Notes: generated by a model from the letters alone, not told the origin. Positions 8,757 through 18,663 are shown, counted from the first letter of the stretch. The stretch: 45,740 nucleotides of DNA from Oscillatoriales cyanobacterium CG2_30_40_61 (GCA_001873365.1 MNYZ01000060.1:1-45740), one strand, 5' to 3'. Numbers and translations: made by a program.

Positions 8757-10307
8757 TTAAAACCGGATATTGGCTCGAAGTCCAGCAATAAAAGCATCAT
8801 CTATGAAATTACGGGGAGGATCAATATATTGAAAGTCAGCAGTAAGATAGAAGTAGGGAGTCACCGCATAGCTGTAGTAGACCTCCAATCCCTGTTCATC
8901 GCCAAACCGATTTTGTCTGGGATTCAGGGTGTCTTGCAGAGCATTGCTTAAGTCATAGTAGTAATATCCTAAACCAAAACTATCTAACTCCCGTCCCCGG
9001 AATAGCCCCGTCCCTCCAATGCCTGCGATCAAAGAATTCTGGACATAATTCGGATTACCGTCGGAGATAGCACCCTTGAAAAATACGCCCCACCCTTGTC
9101 GGGGGTGACTTGGATTCAGATGTAATAGATGGGAGAATTGGAAGGCAAGGCTATAGGCTCCCTGCTTTGTCGAAGGTTCTATACCCGCCCTAAAATTCTC
9201 GGATATAGAACTAAAATCTGTCCCTTCTTTGGTGGTATAAATGCCTGTGATAGAAAAGGTAGTGGGTCGCTTAAAAATCTGGGTGTTATAGGAGGTAGTG
9301 AGGGAGAAGGTTATCCCATTGCTAAACAGATCCCCTGGCCAGTAATCCCGAGTCCGATCATCAGGATCATAAACCCAAAAGGACAGATTCACCGGATCAA
9401 GTCTAACATTGGCGATCGCACCGATGAACACAGGTGGCACTAGACCACTGGGCGGAGCCGCAAAAACCGCATTCATAAATCGACGGTTGCCCCATCCCCC
9501 AAAAAAGAGATCGTTTTCCAGCAGATCCAGGGCATTGATTTTGCCGATCAGGAAGGAAGCGTGATCGCCCAAGCGTTGGGAGAAATACAGGGACGTAGCT
9601 ATCACCGTATTCGGACTTTCTGAGGGAAACTCCATCGCTGTATTGGTCGGGAAAAAAGTATTCCCTAAAGCTCCAGGGAGATTGCCAAACCGATACTCAA
9701 TATGGGTATTCAAACCTCCTCCTTCCCAGAGTCCGAGTTTGGCGGTATCCAATTTTACAAAGCCATCCAGCCGACCGCCATATTCAAAGGGTTGATTTCC
9801 GGCCCCGGATACTAGCCCCTGGTAAAACTGGGTGAATTCTAGGTCGAAGGTCATCCCCTGATCGGCAAGGGTGCTGCGAAAACCACCCCAATCACCCGTC
9901 AGCTTGTCAGTAAAAGGGTTTGGGGGTTGGGCTTCTGGGGATTGAGTCCGATCTTCCGTTTCAGTTGGGTTGGTTTCAGGGGAAGGAGTCTCAAGGGTTA
10001 AATCCGTCCTATTTTCAACTAATAGATCTTTCGCCTGAGTAGAAAAGACAGATATCTCTGATAAGGAGAGAATTGCTTGGTTATCAGTGAATAATTCTGA
10101 ATATTTTGGTACTTGCTGATGATTAGAATTGATTCCCTCGGAAGGGGTAGAAATCGGCGATCGCTGATTAGCTCTAACCGGGAAAGGTGCGATCGCTATT
10201 GATAACGTCAACAGACTACCAACCAAAAGTTTACTAGCATTTTGGGCGCGATCACTCAAGTGGTAATTGCCATTTTTTTGTTGAGGCTGACCAGTTTGAA
10301 TCTGCAT
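8757..10307 (-). CDS. OprB-family outer-membrane porin
   Basis: The 516-residue protein has an N-terminal hydrophobic export signal (residues ~26-46, ending near VRAN). A Pro/Thr/Glu-rich linker and a C-terminal beta-barrel follow. The family signature is NPFTDKLTGDWGGFRSTLAD at the barrel start, then LEFTQFYQGL, alternating beta-strands and a terminal Phe (ANIRF) typical of BAM-inserted barrels. OprB proteins pass carbohydrates and other small solutes. Many cyanobacterial homologues carry an SLH domain before the barrel, but here the linker is short and no SLH domain is evident. The gene starts 17 bp after the stop of the upstream CoA-disulfide-reductase-like gene, so the two are probably cotranscribed. 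Confidence 0.85.
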   Translation of the reverse strand: MQIQTGQPQQKNGNYHLSDRAQNASKLLVGSLLTLSIAIAPFPVRANQRSPISTPSEGINSNHQQVPKYSELFTDNQAILSLSEISVFSTQAKDLLVENRTDLTLETPSPETNPTETEDRTQSPEAQPPNPFTDKLTGDWGGFRSTLADQGMTFDLEFTQFYQGLVSGAGNQPFEYGGRLDGFVKLDTAKLGLWEGGGLNTHIEYRFGNLPGALGNTFFPTNTAMEFPSESPNTVIATSLYFSQRLGDHASFLIGKINALDLLENDLFFGGWGNRRFMNAVFAAPPSGLVPPVFIGAIANVRLDPVNLSFWVYDPDDRTRDYWPGDLFSNGITFSLTTSYNTQIFKRPTTFSITGIYTTKEGTDFSSISENFRAGIEPSTKQGAYSLAFQFSHLLHLNPSHPRQGWGVFFKGAISDGNPNYVQNSLIAGIGGTGLFRGRELDSFGLGYYYYDLSNALQDTLNPRQNRFGDEQGLEVYYSYAVTPYFYLTADFQYIDPPRNFIDDAFIAGLRANIRF

Positions 10308-10324
10308 CGAGAGTTAACAAGATT

Positions 10325-12037
10325 TTAGTATAAAGTACCGCCCACTGTTTCCTCCCTTAAAATGACCGAATGTGACATCATCCCTCCAGAGAGATTTCGG
10401 GCTTTAAATCCGTTTTGTACCAGAATGCGGGTGGCGTAGTAAGCACGCTGACCGGAGCGACAAAAGACGAGGATCTCTTGATCCTGGGGGAGCTCGCCCA
10501 AGCGATCGCGGAGTTCATCTAAAGGAATGTTGACCGCACCGGGTATATTTTCTACTGCGAGTTCTTCTGGATGACGGACATCAAGCAGGAAGCCTGATTC
10601 TATGTTATTCCAATGACTTAAAGGCATATCACCTCTGAGAACATCGGCTGCCACCATCCCCGCAAAGTTGACAGGAGCTTTGGCACTACCAAACTGCGGT
10701 GCATAGCAAAGCTCGGTTTCTTCTAAATCATAAATTGTCCCACCCATCTGAATCGCCATAGCAATAGCATCAATTCGCTTGTCCACCCCGTCCAAACCCA
10801 GGGCTTGCGCTCCCAGAAGTCGGCCATCGGATTTGCGGAAAATGACTTTCATCGCCAGCATTTTCGCGCCTGGGTAATATCCGGCGTGGGAGTTGGGATA
10901 GATATAGATTTTTTCAAAATCCGTATCCCCGAGTCGGGTTAGGACTTTTTCACTAACACCCGTCCAGGCGATCGCACCTCCAAACAAGCCAATGATTGCA
11001 GTGCCTTGAGTCCCTCGGAAACGGGAGTCACGTCCGGCAATAACATCGGCGGCAATTCTACCCTGACGATTCGCTGGGCCAGCCAGAGCGTAGAGAGCCC
11101 ATTGCCCGGTGACAAAATCCTTAACCTCGATCGCATCCCCAACGGCAAAAATATCCGGTTTGCTAGTCCGCATTTGGTCATCAACCCGGATGCCGCCTCG
11201 CTCGCCGATTTCTAGTCCCGCCTGTTTCGCTAGATCGGTTTCCGGTTTTACCCCAATTCCCAGGATCACAATATCTGCGGGATAGACCTTACCCGATTTG
11301 GTGAGAACTTCCAAGGAGCCATTAGCGGCTTGTTGAAATCCGGTCAAACCATCATTTAGGGAGATGCGAAGACCATGTTTTTCTAGGTAGCGTTCGCCAA
11401 AACGGGCCATTTCCTGATCGATGGGAGACAGGATTTGATTACCTCTCTGGATCAGAGTAACTTCCAGTCCGAGATGAATCAGGTTTTCTGCCATCTCCAG
11501 TCCGATAAAGCCACCGCCGACTACTACCGCCCGTTTCGCCCGTTTAACTGTCTGAAACCCCGAATAGGTGTCCATTCCACATTCAGCCGTTGTACCCTGT
11601 TCAATCCAGGTGCGGATGGTGCGGGCATCGGGTACAGTCCTGACAGAAAAGATCCCCGGAAGATCAATCCCAGGTACTGGGGGGCGAATCGGAGCGGCTC
11701 CCGGAGAGAGCACCAGTTTGTCGTAGGATTCGGTGGTGACTTCACCCGTGGCAACATTCCGCAAATCTACGGTTTTATTTTCCGGTGAAATTGCGATCGC
11801 CTCGCAGCGTGTTCGGACATCAATGGCAAACTGACCTCGGAATGTTTTTTCATCCGCTACTAATAGACTGGACTCTCTTTCAATTAATCCCCCGACATGG
11901 TAAGGTAGCCCACAATTAGCGTAGGAAACATAGGAGCCACGTTCTACCATAATGATTTCCGCCGTTTCATCTAATCGGCGCAGACGAGCCGCACAGGACG
12001 CACCACCAGCCACTCCACCCACAATCACAACTTTCAT
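10325..12037 (-). CDS. CoA-disulfide reductase-like flavoenzyme fused to rhodanese domain
   Basis: The 570-residue protein is a two-domain fusion. Residues 1-450 are a pyridine nucleotide-disulfide oxidoreductase with FAD motif GGVAGGASCAARLRR, active-site Cys42 in YANCGLPYHVGG, an NAD(P)H-binding motif (VVVGGGFIGLEMAENL) and the second FAD motif DIFAVGDAIE. Residues ~475-570 are a rhodanese domain with catalytic Cys526 in VFCRSGQRAYYA. Characterised relatives reduce CoA disulfides, polysulfide or CoA persulfide with NAD(P)H, so a role in low-molecular-weight thiol or sulfane-sulfur handling is likely. Substrate cannot be fixed from sequence. It is followed closely by the porin gene. Confidence 0.88.
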   Translation of the reverse strand: MKVVIVGGVAGGASCAARLRRLDETAEIIMVERGSYVSYANCGLPYHVGGLIERESSLLVADEKTFRGQFAIDVRTRCEAIAISPENKTVDLRNVATGEVTTESYDKLVLSPGAAPIRPPVPGIDLPGIFSVRTVPDARTIRTWIEQGTTAECGMDTYSGFQTVKRAKRAVVVGGGFIGLEMAENLIHLGLEVTLIQRGNQILSPIDQEMARFGERYLEKHGLRISLNDGLTGFQQAANGSLEVLTKSGKVYPADIVILGIGVKPETDLAKQAGLEIGERGGIRVDDQMRTSKPDIFAVGDAIEVKDFVTGQWALYALAGPANRQGRIAADVIAGRDSRFRGTQGTAIIGLFGGAIAWTGVSEKVLTRLGDTDFEKIYIYPNSHAGYYPGAKMLAMKVIFRKSDGRLLGAQALGLDGVDKRIDAIAMAIQMGGTIYDLEETELCYAPQFGSAKAPVNFAGMVAADVLRGDMPLSHWNNIESGFLLDVRHPEELAVENIPGAVNIPLDELRDRLGELPQDQEILVFCRSGQRAYYATRILVQNGFKARNLSGGMMSHSVILREETVGGTLY

Positions 12038-12086
12038 ATTTGTTATTTTTATTAAGTTTACCTTTAGTAATATTACCTAATTTTGA

Positions 12087-12602
12087 CTAATCCTGACTGG
12101 CGCTCAAGTTTCTTGTTCTATTAGGGTCATAAGCTGTTAGAGAGTCTCCGGTTAAACGACAAATCCGCCAGTCGGGTAAAATTTTGGCTCCGATTTTTTG
12201 ATACAAATTAATAGCGGGTTGATTCCAGTCTAAAACCGACCATTCCAAACGTCCATAACCTCTGGATACGGCTAATTCTGCTAGATAAGTGATTAAGGCT
12301 TTTCCCATCCCTTGACGACGATATTCAGGGAGGACAAATAAATCTTCTAAATACATTCCAGGTTGGGTTAAAAAGGTAGAATAGTTATAAAAAAATAGAG
12401 CAAAACCCACGGCTTTTCCTTCTATTTCAGCTAGAATAGCTTCTGCATAGCTGGGAGATCCAAATAAATGTTTTTTTAAGGTTTCGGCATTTCCTGTAAC
12501 TTCATGGGATAACTTTTCATATTCGGCTAAGGCTTGGATTAACTCAAATAAAACCGAAACATCCTCTATCGTTGTGAGGCGGATAACTGGGGGTTTAGAC
12601 AT
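12087..12602 (-). CDS. GNAT acetyltransferase, SSAT-like
   Basis: The 171-residue protein is a single Gcn5-related N-acetyltransferase domain with the acetyl-CoA loop motif PEYRRQGMGKALI (residues ~95-108) and the downstream NQPAINLYQKIGA motif. The overall pattern (LAEYEKLSHEVTGN near the start, YSTFLTQPGMYLEDLFV in the centre) resembles the spermidine/spermine or thialysine acetyltransferase branch. Polyamine or a related primary amine is therefore the likely acceptor, by inference. It is monocistronic on appearance, in an AT-rich spacer. Confidence 0.85.
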   Translation of the reverse strand: MSKPPVIRLTTIEDVSVLFELIQALAEYEKLSHEVTGNAETLKKHLFGSPSYAEAILAEIEGKAVGFALFFYNYSTFLTQPGMYLEDLFVLPEYRRQGMGKALITYLAELAVSRGYGRLEWSVLDWNQPAINLYQKIGAKILPDWRICRLTGDSLTAYDPNRTRNLSASQD

Positions 12603-12670
12603 ATAATAATGACAAGAAAATGGTTGTATTCTTAATCATTATACCACAATTTTAATCCCTAATCAATTAA

Positions 12671-13669
12671 TTATCTAATCCAACCTTTTAAACGTTCTGC
12701 AACATGAGGACGGCGTAATTTTCGCATGGCTCGGGCTTGAATTTGTCGGACTCGTTCCCGGGATAAATTATAAACTGCACTGACTTCTTCTAAGGTATAG
12801 GGAACCCCCGTCACTAATCCAAATCGCAGGGCTAAAACGTCTTTTTCCCTTTCCGTTAAAACCGTTCCCAAAACCTCTAATAAGTCCTGTCTCATCATCA
12901 TTTCATTCATTTGAGCTTCAGGAGTTTGGGTTTCTTGATCTTCTAAAATGTCCATTAATTCTGAGGTTTCCTCAGAACCAATCCGATGATTTAAAGACAG
13001 GGATTTGCGGTGAACTTGTTCGAGTAATATCACTTGTTCTGGGCTAATTCCCATGGCTTTAGCCAGTTCTTCTTGGCTGGGTTTTCGATGCAGCGATCGC
13101 TTTAAATCCAAATAGCTTAATTTCATTTTATTTAACTGTTCAACAATATGAACAGGTAGGCGAATTGTCCGACCTTGATTAGCAATAGTGCGGGTAATTC
13201 CTTGACGAATCCACCAATAGGCATAGGTTGAGAATTTATATCCTTTATCGGGATCAAATTTTTCCGTGGCGCGGTTGAGTCCTAATGCTCCTTCCTGTAT
13301 TAAATCTAATAGGGGAACGCCTCGATTAATATAACGTTTAGCAATAGAAACTACTAGGCGTAAATTAGAACTAATCATGCGATTTTTGGCGGCATTTCCC
13401 GACTGTAAACGATGTTTAAGTTCGGTTTCGGTGACTCCGACTAAAGTTGCGAGTTCTGCGGGAGTGGGTAAACGTCCTAATTCTAAGGTGAGTTGAGTTT
13501 GTAGGGCTTCAATTTTAACTAAACTTTGAATATGACGGGCGAGTTCTATTTCTTCATTTGGTTTGAGTAAAGGATAACGGGCCATGCGTTTAAATAGGGC
13601 GGCGATGGCGTCATCTCCAGATGCAGTCGCTTCCATAATCGGAAAAAGTGTAGCATTCTGTGGATTCAT
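12671..13669 (-). CDS. Group 2 RNA polymerase sigma-70 factor
   Basis: The 332-residue protein contains sigma regions 1.2, 2, 3 and 4 but lacks the long region 1.1 of the housekeeping factor. Region 2 carries LLDLIQEGALGLNRATEKFD and FSTYAYWWIRQGITRTIANQ. Region 4 ends with LSRERVRQIQARAMRKLRRP, the -35 recognition helix. This is the layout of cyanobacterial group 2 factors (SigB-SigE), which redirect RNA polymerase under stress, nutrient or light change. I cannot decide which of these it is. The ATG at 13669 is chosen over one nine codons upstream because GGGAGG precedes it at ideal spacing. Confidence 0.92.
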   Translation of the reverse strand: MNPQNATLFPIMEATASGDDAIAALFKRMARYPLLKPNEEIELARHIQSLVKIEALQTQLTLELGRLPTPAELATLVGVTETELKHRLQSGNAAKNRMISSNLRLVVSIAKRYINRGVPLLDLIQEGALGLNRATEKFDPDKGYKFSTYAYWWIRQGITRTIANQGRTIRLPVHIVEQLNKMKLSYLDLKRSLHRKPSQEELAKAMGISPEQVILLEQVHRKSLSLNHRIGSEETSELMDILEDQETQTPEAQMNEMMMRQDLLEVLGTVLTEREKDVLALRFGLVTGVPYTLEEVSAVYNLSRERVRQIQARAMRKLRRPHVAERLKGWIR

Positions 13670-13901
13670 TGTATCCTCCCGGTTAAGATTCGCCATGACA
13701 GAATGGTTTTGGCGATCTAAAATTTGAACAGTCCGCTTTGAGTTTTTCCCATCGTCATGATTTTTAGTCCGATGAGAAGATCAGCAAATACTCGTGATAA
13801 CTCTTTGATGCTCATTCTATTATAGAACCCATTGAGAGCGTTAATCGGTGGTGATCAAAGGATTTCCTGTTTTCAGTCTGAAGACTGATATAAGAAACAG
13901 C

Positions 13902-15374
13902 TTAAAAATCAAAGTAAATATAGGGTAAACCGCCTGCGGGTGCCAATAACCAAACTGTAAAGAAACTTAGGGGAACTAAGGCTAATTTTACCGTCCAATT
14001 TAACTCTAATTTTAACCCTCGGTTGAGGAGGGTGGTGATCGCCATTAATCCAAAAACAGAGGATAATAAAATTACTAGATGGTGTCGTTCTAAACCCAAG
14101 GCTTCAACATAAACTTTATGGGCAAACTGGACATCGGCGGTATGACCCCATAAACGATTAATTACTAACCAAGAATCGGGTAAATTCGGAAGTCTGAAAA
14201 AAATCCAAGTGATAAATACCATTGATTGGGTCATAAACCAGGCGATTAAAATTCCGGGTAGGCTTTTCCAAATCCAATTTATGGATAATTGATTAGATAG
14301 GGCTTCTGTGAGTCGATTTACCATTAATGCTAACCCATGTAATCCCCCCCAAATAATGAATCCCCAGGCGGCGCCGTGCCAAATTCCGGCGATTAACATA
14401 ACCAGGATTAAATTTAAACAGGTGCGGAATAATCCCGCCCGAGAACCGCCCAAGGGAAAGTATAAATAATTGCGTAACCAATCCCCTAATGTAATATGCC
14501 AACGGCGCCAAAAATCTCCGATACTGGTGCTAAAATAGGGAGAATCAAAGTTAATTGGTAAACTTAATCCTAAGAGTAAGGCGGTTCCTCGGGCTAGGTC
14601 TACATAACCACTAAAATCCAGGTATAATTGCAACCCATAGGCAAAAATTGCTAACCATAAATCCCCGCTTCCAGCCCGTTGTAAATTACTAAAACTCAGG
14701 TCAACTAAAATCCCAATATTATCAGCTAAAAGACCTTTTTTAATTGCTCCCCTAGCCAGTAACCATAATCCGTCGGCTATTTGTTCGGGGACGGGAAATT
14801 TCAGGGTTTTAAACTGATTATTCAGGTGATGATAACGGGTAATTGGCCCGGAGATAAGTTTGGCAAAAAATAATTTATAAGCGGTAAATTCTAGGAGGGA
14901 AGTGGCGGCGGGTGCGCCCCTATAAACATCGACTAAATAGGCGATTAATTCAAAGCAGAAGAAACTTAATCCCAAGGGTGCAATAACATATTGATCAATC
15001 CAATTTCCGGTATTAATAATAATAGGAATATTCCAAATTGTTCCCAGGTTATTGAAAATAAAAGGTAAATATTTAAACCCGACTAAAATTAAGATGTTAG
15101 TGACAATTCCTAGGATGAGTAAAAACCAGCGGCGACGATTCCAAGAAATATGGGGGATTTCCCATTCTTGAGGTTCGACAATGGTTAATGCTAAACCAAA
15201 GTTAAATACTGTCCAAAGTAAGAGTAAGGGAATATATTGAATTTGTAGGGTAGAATAGAAAACTAAACTGGAGATTAATAGGATAAAAAGCTGCCAGGAT
15301 TTCCAAGGAATTATCCAATATAATCCTAATAAAATTAATAAAAATAGTCCGTAGGTAATTGAAATAAAGGTCAT
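13902..15374 (-). CDS. MBOAT-family membrane O-acyltransferase (AlgI-like)
   Basis: The 490-residue polytopic protein has about ten membrane segments. It carries the family motif GDFWRRWHITLGDWLRNYLY (His293) and the invariant catalytic His333 in GIWHGAAWGF. MBOAT proteins move acyl groups onto polysaccharides, lipids or proteins across the membrane. AlgI and DltB relatives work with a periplasmic SGNH/AlgX-like partner, but no such partner is next door. The acceptor is unknown; a cell-surface glycan is the likely target by analogy. Confidence 0.88.
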   Translation of the reverse strand: MTFISITYGLFLLILLGLYWIIPWKSWQLFILLISSLVFYSTLQIQYIPLLLLWTVFNFGLALTIVEPQEWEIPHISWNRRRWFLLILGIVTNILILVGFKYLPFIFNNLGTIWNIPIIINTGNWIDQYVIAPLGLSFFCFELIAYLVDVYRGAPAATSLLEFTAYKLFFAKLISGPITRYHHLNNQFKTLKFPVPEQIADGLWLLARGAIKKGLLADNIGILVDLSFSNLQRAGSGDLWLAIFAYGLQLYLDFSGYVDLARGTALLLGLSLPINFDSPYFSTSIGDFWRRWHITLGDWLRNYLYFPLGGSRAGLFRTCLNLILVMLIAGIWHGAAWGFIIWGGLHGLALMVNRLTEALSNQLSINWIWKSLPGILIAWFMTQSMVFITWIFFRLPNLPDSWLVINRLWGHTADVQFAHKVYVEALGLERHHLVILLSSVFGLMAITTLLNRGLKLELNWTVKLALVPLSFFTVWLLAPAGGLPYIYFDF

Positions 15375-15498
15375 AAATTATTTTAGGAATAAAAATTTAA
15401 TGGGTTGTTGGATCACAAAGGTAGGATGGGAATATCTATCCGTCTTTACTTTTGTTATTGTATCGGCAATGGGTCATAACTGAATTATTAGAGAGAAT

Positions 15499-16902
15499 TT
15501 ATTGTTTCCCTATTAACCAATAGGTTCGCATTTCGCCTTTCCCTTTGATCACAATTAGACCTCTTTCTTCGAGTAAGTAACTATGTTTAATTTTTTCATA
15601 GGTGGTGTGACTGACCTGAATTTGTCCGGGTAAACCTTGGGATTCCATGCGAGAGGCAATATTAACCGCATCTCCCCATAAATCATAACTAAATTTTTTT
15701 AATCCGATGACTCCAGCAACGACTGGCCCAGTATTAATCCCAATTCTAAGATTTAATAATTGACTATCATTGTACCGAAATGTTTGAATGATTTGTTGCA
15801 TTTCCAGGGCCATTTCTGCGATCGCTGTGGCATGATTCGGTTTAGCAATGGGGATACCCCCAGCCACCATATAAGCATCCCCAATGGTTTTAATTTTTTC
15901 TAATTCATATTTATCTGCCAGGCGATCAAATTCAGAGAAAATTTCATTCAAAATGGTGACAATTTGTGTGGGAGAACAGCGAGAAGATATGCCGGTAAAA
16001 TCTGTTAAATCCGCAAACAAAATCGTGGTTTCTTCAAAGCGATCGGCAATACATCCCTGATTTTTTTTGAGTTTTTCCGCGATCGCTAGGGGTAAAATAT
16101 TGAGTAATAATTTCTCAGATTTGTCCTTTTCTAATCTTAGATCAGCTTCGGCTTGATTTCTTTCTAAGGTAGCTTGATAAATTTTTTCAAACATGGTTTT
16201 AAAGGTAACAATAACATCCCCTAGTTCATCATTTCTTTGGATTAAATTTGAATAAAATTTGGGGATGGGTTGGTTATCAACAATGGCTTTTCCCGCTTCA
16301 ATCAAATCTAAACGGAGTTTAATAATCGGCAAAATCACATTTTGCCCTAATACAAATAAAGTCGTTGAGGTGACAAAAATCGAAATAATTAAAACTAATC
16401 CCGCAATTCTTAAAATATAAGCATAAACTTTGTTCTGAATATCAGAAGCATCATGACGAATAATCACAATATATTGATTTTTGCTGAGTGCCGTATTACT
16501 AACTACATCATAGCGATCACCATTTGGGTGACGCAAATATAATGTTTTCCCCTCTATAGCTTGTGAAAATGTGAGAATAGGAGGTTCACCAAATTTACCC
16601 ATTAACTCCCCCGTGGGCTGATAAACCGCTCCTCCCAAAATATCAGGATTCAAATGGTGTAAATGGCTCAATTGTTTGAAGAGTTCAGCATTAGAACTAT
16701 GGGGATAGGTTTGAACCATCCAGGCAATTTTACTCGCCGACATAGCAGGAAGTTGTTTTAAAAGTTGCTGCTGATATCGATAAACTGAAGGAATCAGAAT
16801 GGCAATTTCAATTATGACTAAGCTCAAAAATACCCAAAGGGCAATCTTTCGAGAAAGCCGGGCATTCAAAATTTTTAAAAATAATTTGAATCGTTCAGAC
16901 AT
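15499..16902 (-). CDS. Membrane-bound class III adenylate cyclase with HAMP domain
   Basis: From the ATG at 16902 (467 residues, AGGAG ten bases upstream) the order is membrane segment (residues ~18-39), extracytoplasmic sensor (~40-160), membrane segment (~161-185), HAMP (~188-242), coiled linker and class III cyclase (~285-460). Catalytic residues are all present: metal-binding D298 and D342, adenine-selecting K338 (IKTIGD) and D407 (YDLWGD), and transition-state N414 and R418. The Lys/Asp pair points to ATP, hence cAMP, rather than GTP. An alternative start at 16971 would add 23 residues. The signal sensed by the periplasmic domain is unknown. Confidence 0.92.
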   Translation of the reverse strand: MSERFKLFLKILNARLSRKIALWVFLSLVIIEIAILIPSVYRYQQQLLKQLPAMSASKIAWMVQTYPHSSNAELFKQLSHLHHLNPDILGGAVYQPTGELMGKFGEPPILTFSQAIEGKTLYLRHPNGDRYDVVSNTALSKNQYIVIIRHDASDIQNKVYAYILRIAGLVLIISIFVTSTTLFVLGQNVILPIIKLRLDLIEAGKAIVDNQPIPKFYSNLIQRNDELGDVIVTFKTMFEKIYQATLERNQAEADLRLEKDKSEKLLLNILPLAIAEKLKKNQGCIADRFEETTILFADLTDFTGISSRCSPTQIVTILNEIFSEFDRLADKYELEKIKTIGDAYMVAGGIPIAKPNHATAIAEMALEMQQIIQTFRYNDSQLLNLRIGINTGPVVAGVIGLKKFSYDLWGDAVNIASRMESQGLPGQIQVSHTTYEKIKHSYLLEERGLIVIKGKGEMRTYWLIGKQ

Positions 16903-17192
16903 GAATGGATCACTCCTACAAAGATCTTGTTTTTGATTAACAATAATTCCAGTCTCCTCCCCCCAACTCAAAATCTAATTTTAGATAATTTGTGGAATTG
17001 ATTTAAAATATCTATATGATTAATACCTTGATCTTGATAATTGTAGAACTTCTGCACACTTAGAAAATATTTTATCTAAATAAATCCGATCAGGGAACCC
17101 TGAACTAATGTTAAGCTAGATTGAGCTAAAATCAGGATAATTTTAATTAAAATAATTTTCAGCATGAACACAACAGAGGTTAACTGATCACC

Positions 17193-18479
17193 ATGGAGCC
17201 AAATTCATCCCCATCCCATCCCCAAGGACTTGAGGATACCCCCGAAACCCTCAATGGTGCGACGCCTAAACCTGCCGTTGAGCCTTCAGAAGCGCCAACT
17301 GCGACGGAGGCGATCCCACCTGCCTCGGCGGACTCTTGGGAAATCGAAACCGAAAACCCGACTTTTGACAATCGGCCAAATCAAGTATCGGGTTCGGTGG
17401 TGGTGCTATCGGCGATGGCATTGATGATTTTAGGGTTGGGAATTGATAATATTGGATTAGGATATGTGGGAGCTTTGACCACATTAGCCGTGTCTTTGCG
17501 GTTAGTTTGGTCAAATTGGGCTAAGGCTTGGCAAACATTAATTCCCCCGATTTGGCGCAATTTAATTATTGCTTGTTTTGGAATTTTAGGCTCTTTAATT
17601 GGGTTAGTTATTTTTAGTAATGCGAATACTCCCAATGAGGTAAGTAACATTACAATTAATTGGGATGCCATTGGTGCTTTGGGGGATTTAGGAGGAGCAT
17701 TAGGTCAAATTTTAATTGCTGTTATTGCCGTTTATGTGGCTTGGAGACAGTATATTATTTCTCGGGATTTAACGATTCAACAAAACCGAATTACTCAACA
17801 ACAAACCATTGATGCTTATTTTCAAGGAGTCTCTGATTTAGCTTTAGGAGAACAGGGATTATTAGAAGATTGGCCCCAGGAAAGAGTGATTGCAGAGGGA
17901 CGAACTTCAGCGATTATTAAAAGTGTGGATGCGGAAGGAAAAGCTAAAATTCTGAGGTTTTTATCCCAAGCTCGATTAATTACTCCGTTACAACGCGATC
18001 GCCATCTGGGACGCCCGATGTTAGATGGTAATGGTAATTATGCTGAAGATCGCGCCCATGGGGTGCGGGTGATTGATTTGGGGGCGATGTTAGCGGGGGC
18101 AGATTTAGCGGAAACTGACCTACGACGCACGGATTTAACGGATACTAATTTAGTCAAAGCTAATTTAACCGGATGTAATTTAGTCCGCGCTAATTTAGCC
18201 CGTTCTATTCTGTATGAAGCTGATTTATCGAATACAAATTTACGTTCGGTCAAACTTTTTTATGGCTCTGTAGAAACAGCTTCCCCCCGCAGTCGGACAT
18301 TAATTCCTAATTTTGATACGGGAGAATATACCGGGGCTGTGGTGGAGAATGCTAACTTTACTAGCGTTGATAATTTATCAGAAGAAAATCGTTATTATTG
18401 TTGTGCATGGTGCGGTTCTAAATCTCGTAAAACTATCCCCGGAGGGTGCGAGGGTATTCCTAATAAATTAGGTCGATAA
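17193..18479 (+). CDS. Membrane pentapeptide-repeat protein
   Basis: The 428-residue protein starts with a Pro/Ala/Glu-rich tail (1-60), then two hydrophobic regions (about residues 68-105 and 115-140) and a further membrane segment (~165-183). A soluble domain and about ten pentapeptide repeats of the A(D/N)LXX type (residues ~293-350, e.g. TDLTDTNLVKANLTGCNLVR) follow, and it ends in a Cys-rich tail with CCAWC and GGC. Pentapeptide repeats fold into a right-handed beta-helix used for protein contacts. No enzymatic function is indicated. Confidence 0.8.
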   Translation: MEPNSSPSHPQGLEDTPETLNGATPKPAVEPSEAPTATEAIPPASADSWEIETENPTFDNRPNQVSGSVVVLSAMALMILGLGIDNIGLGYVGALTTLAVSLRLVWSNWAKAWQTLIPPIWRNLIIACFGILGSLIGLVIFSNANTPNEVSNITINWDAIGALGDLGGALGQILIAVIAVYVAWRQYIISRDLTIQQNRITQQQTIDAYFQGVSDLALGEQGLLEDWPQERVIAEGRTSAIIKSVDAEGKAKILRFLSQARLITPLQRDRHLGRPMLDGNGNYAEDRAHGVRVIDLGAMLAGADLAETDLRRTDLTDTNLVKANLTGCNLVRANLARSILYEADLSNTNLRSVKLFYGSVETASPRSRTLIPNFDTGEYTGAVVENANFTSVDNLSEENRYYCCAWCGSKSRKTIPGGCEGIPNKLGR

Positions 18480-18537
18480 TTATTAAAGAAACACAAAGAC
18501 ACTAAGACACTAAGCAGAAGCATAATCTCAGGTTTGA

Positions 18538-18663
18538 TATAGCAATCCTAAATGATTTGTAAAGGACGTAGGGGTAGTGTCCGGTGTGCCTACCCCAATC
18601 TAACGGGCAACCACGGGGGGTTTGCGCCTACAAGGTGTTTGGATCTGATTTAGGATTGCTATA
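18538..18663. mobile_element. MITE-like element with 16-bp terminal inverted repeats
   Basis: TATAGCAATCCTAAAT (18538-18553) and ATTTAGGATTGCTATA (18648-18663) are perfect reverse complements bounding 126 bp. The core has GTAGGGGTAGTG, GTGCCTACCCC and GGGCAACCACGGGGGG, and encodes nothing. Related core sequence recurs at the right end of the window. It would need a transposase supplied elsewhere. Confidence 0.65.

Noticed and set aside
9129-9443. 104-codon plus-strand frame inside the porin gene
   Set aside because: It is antisense to a well-supported porin and its sequence has no family pattern. The same applies to the frame at 11435-11788 inside the CoA-disulfide reductase.
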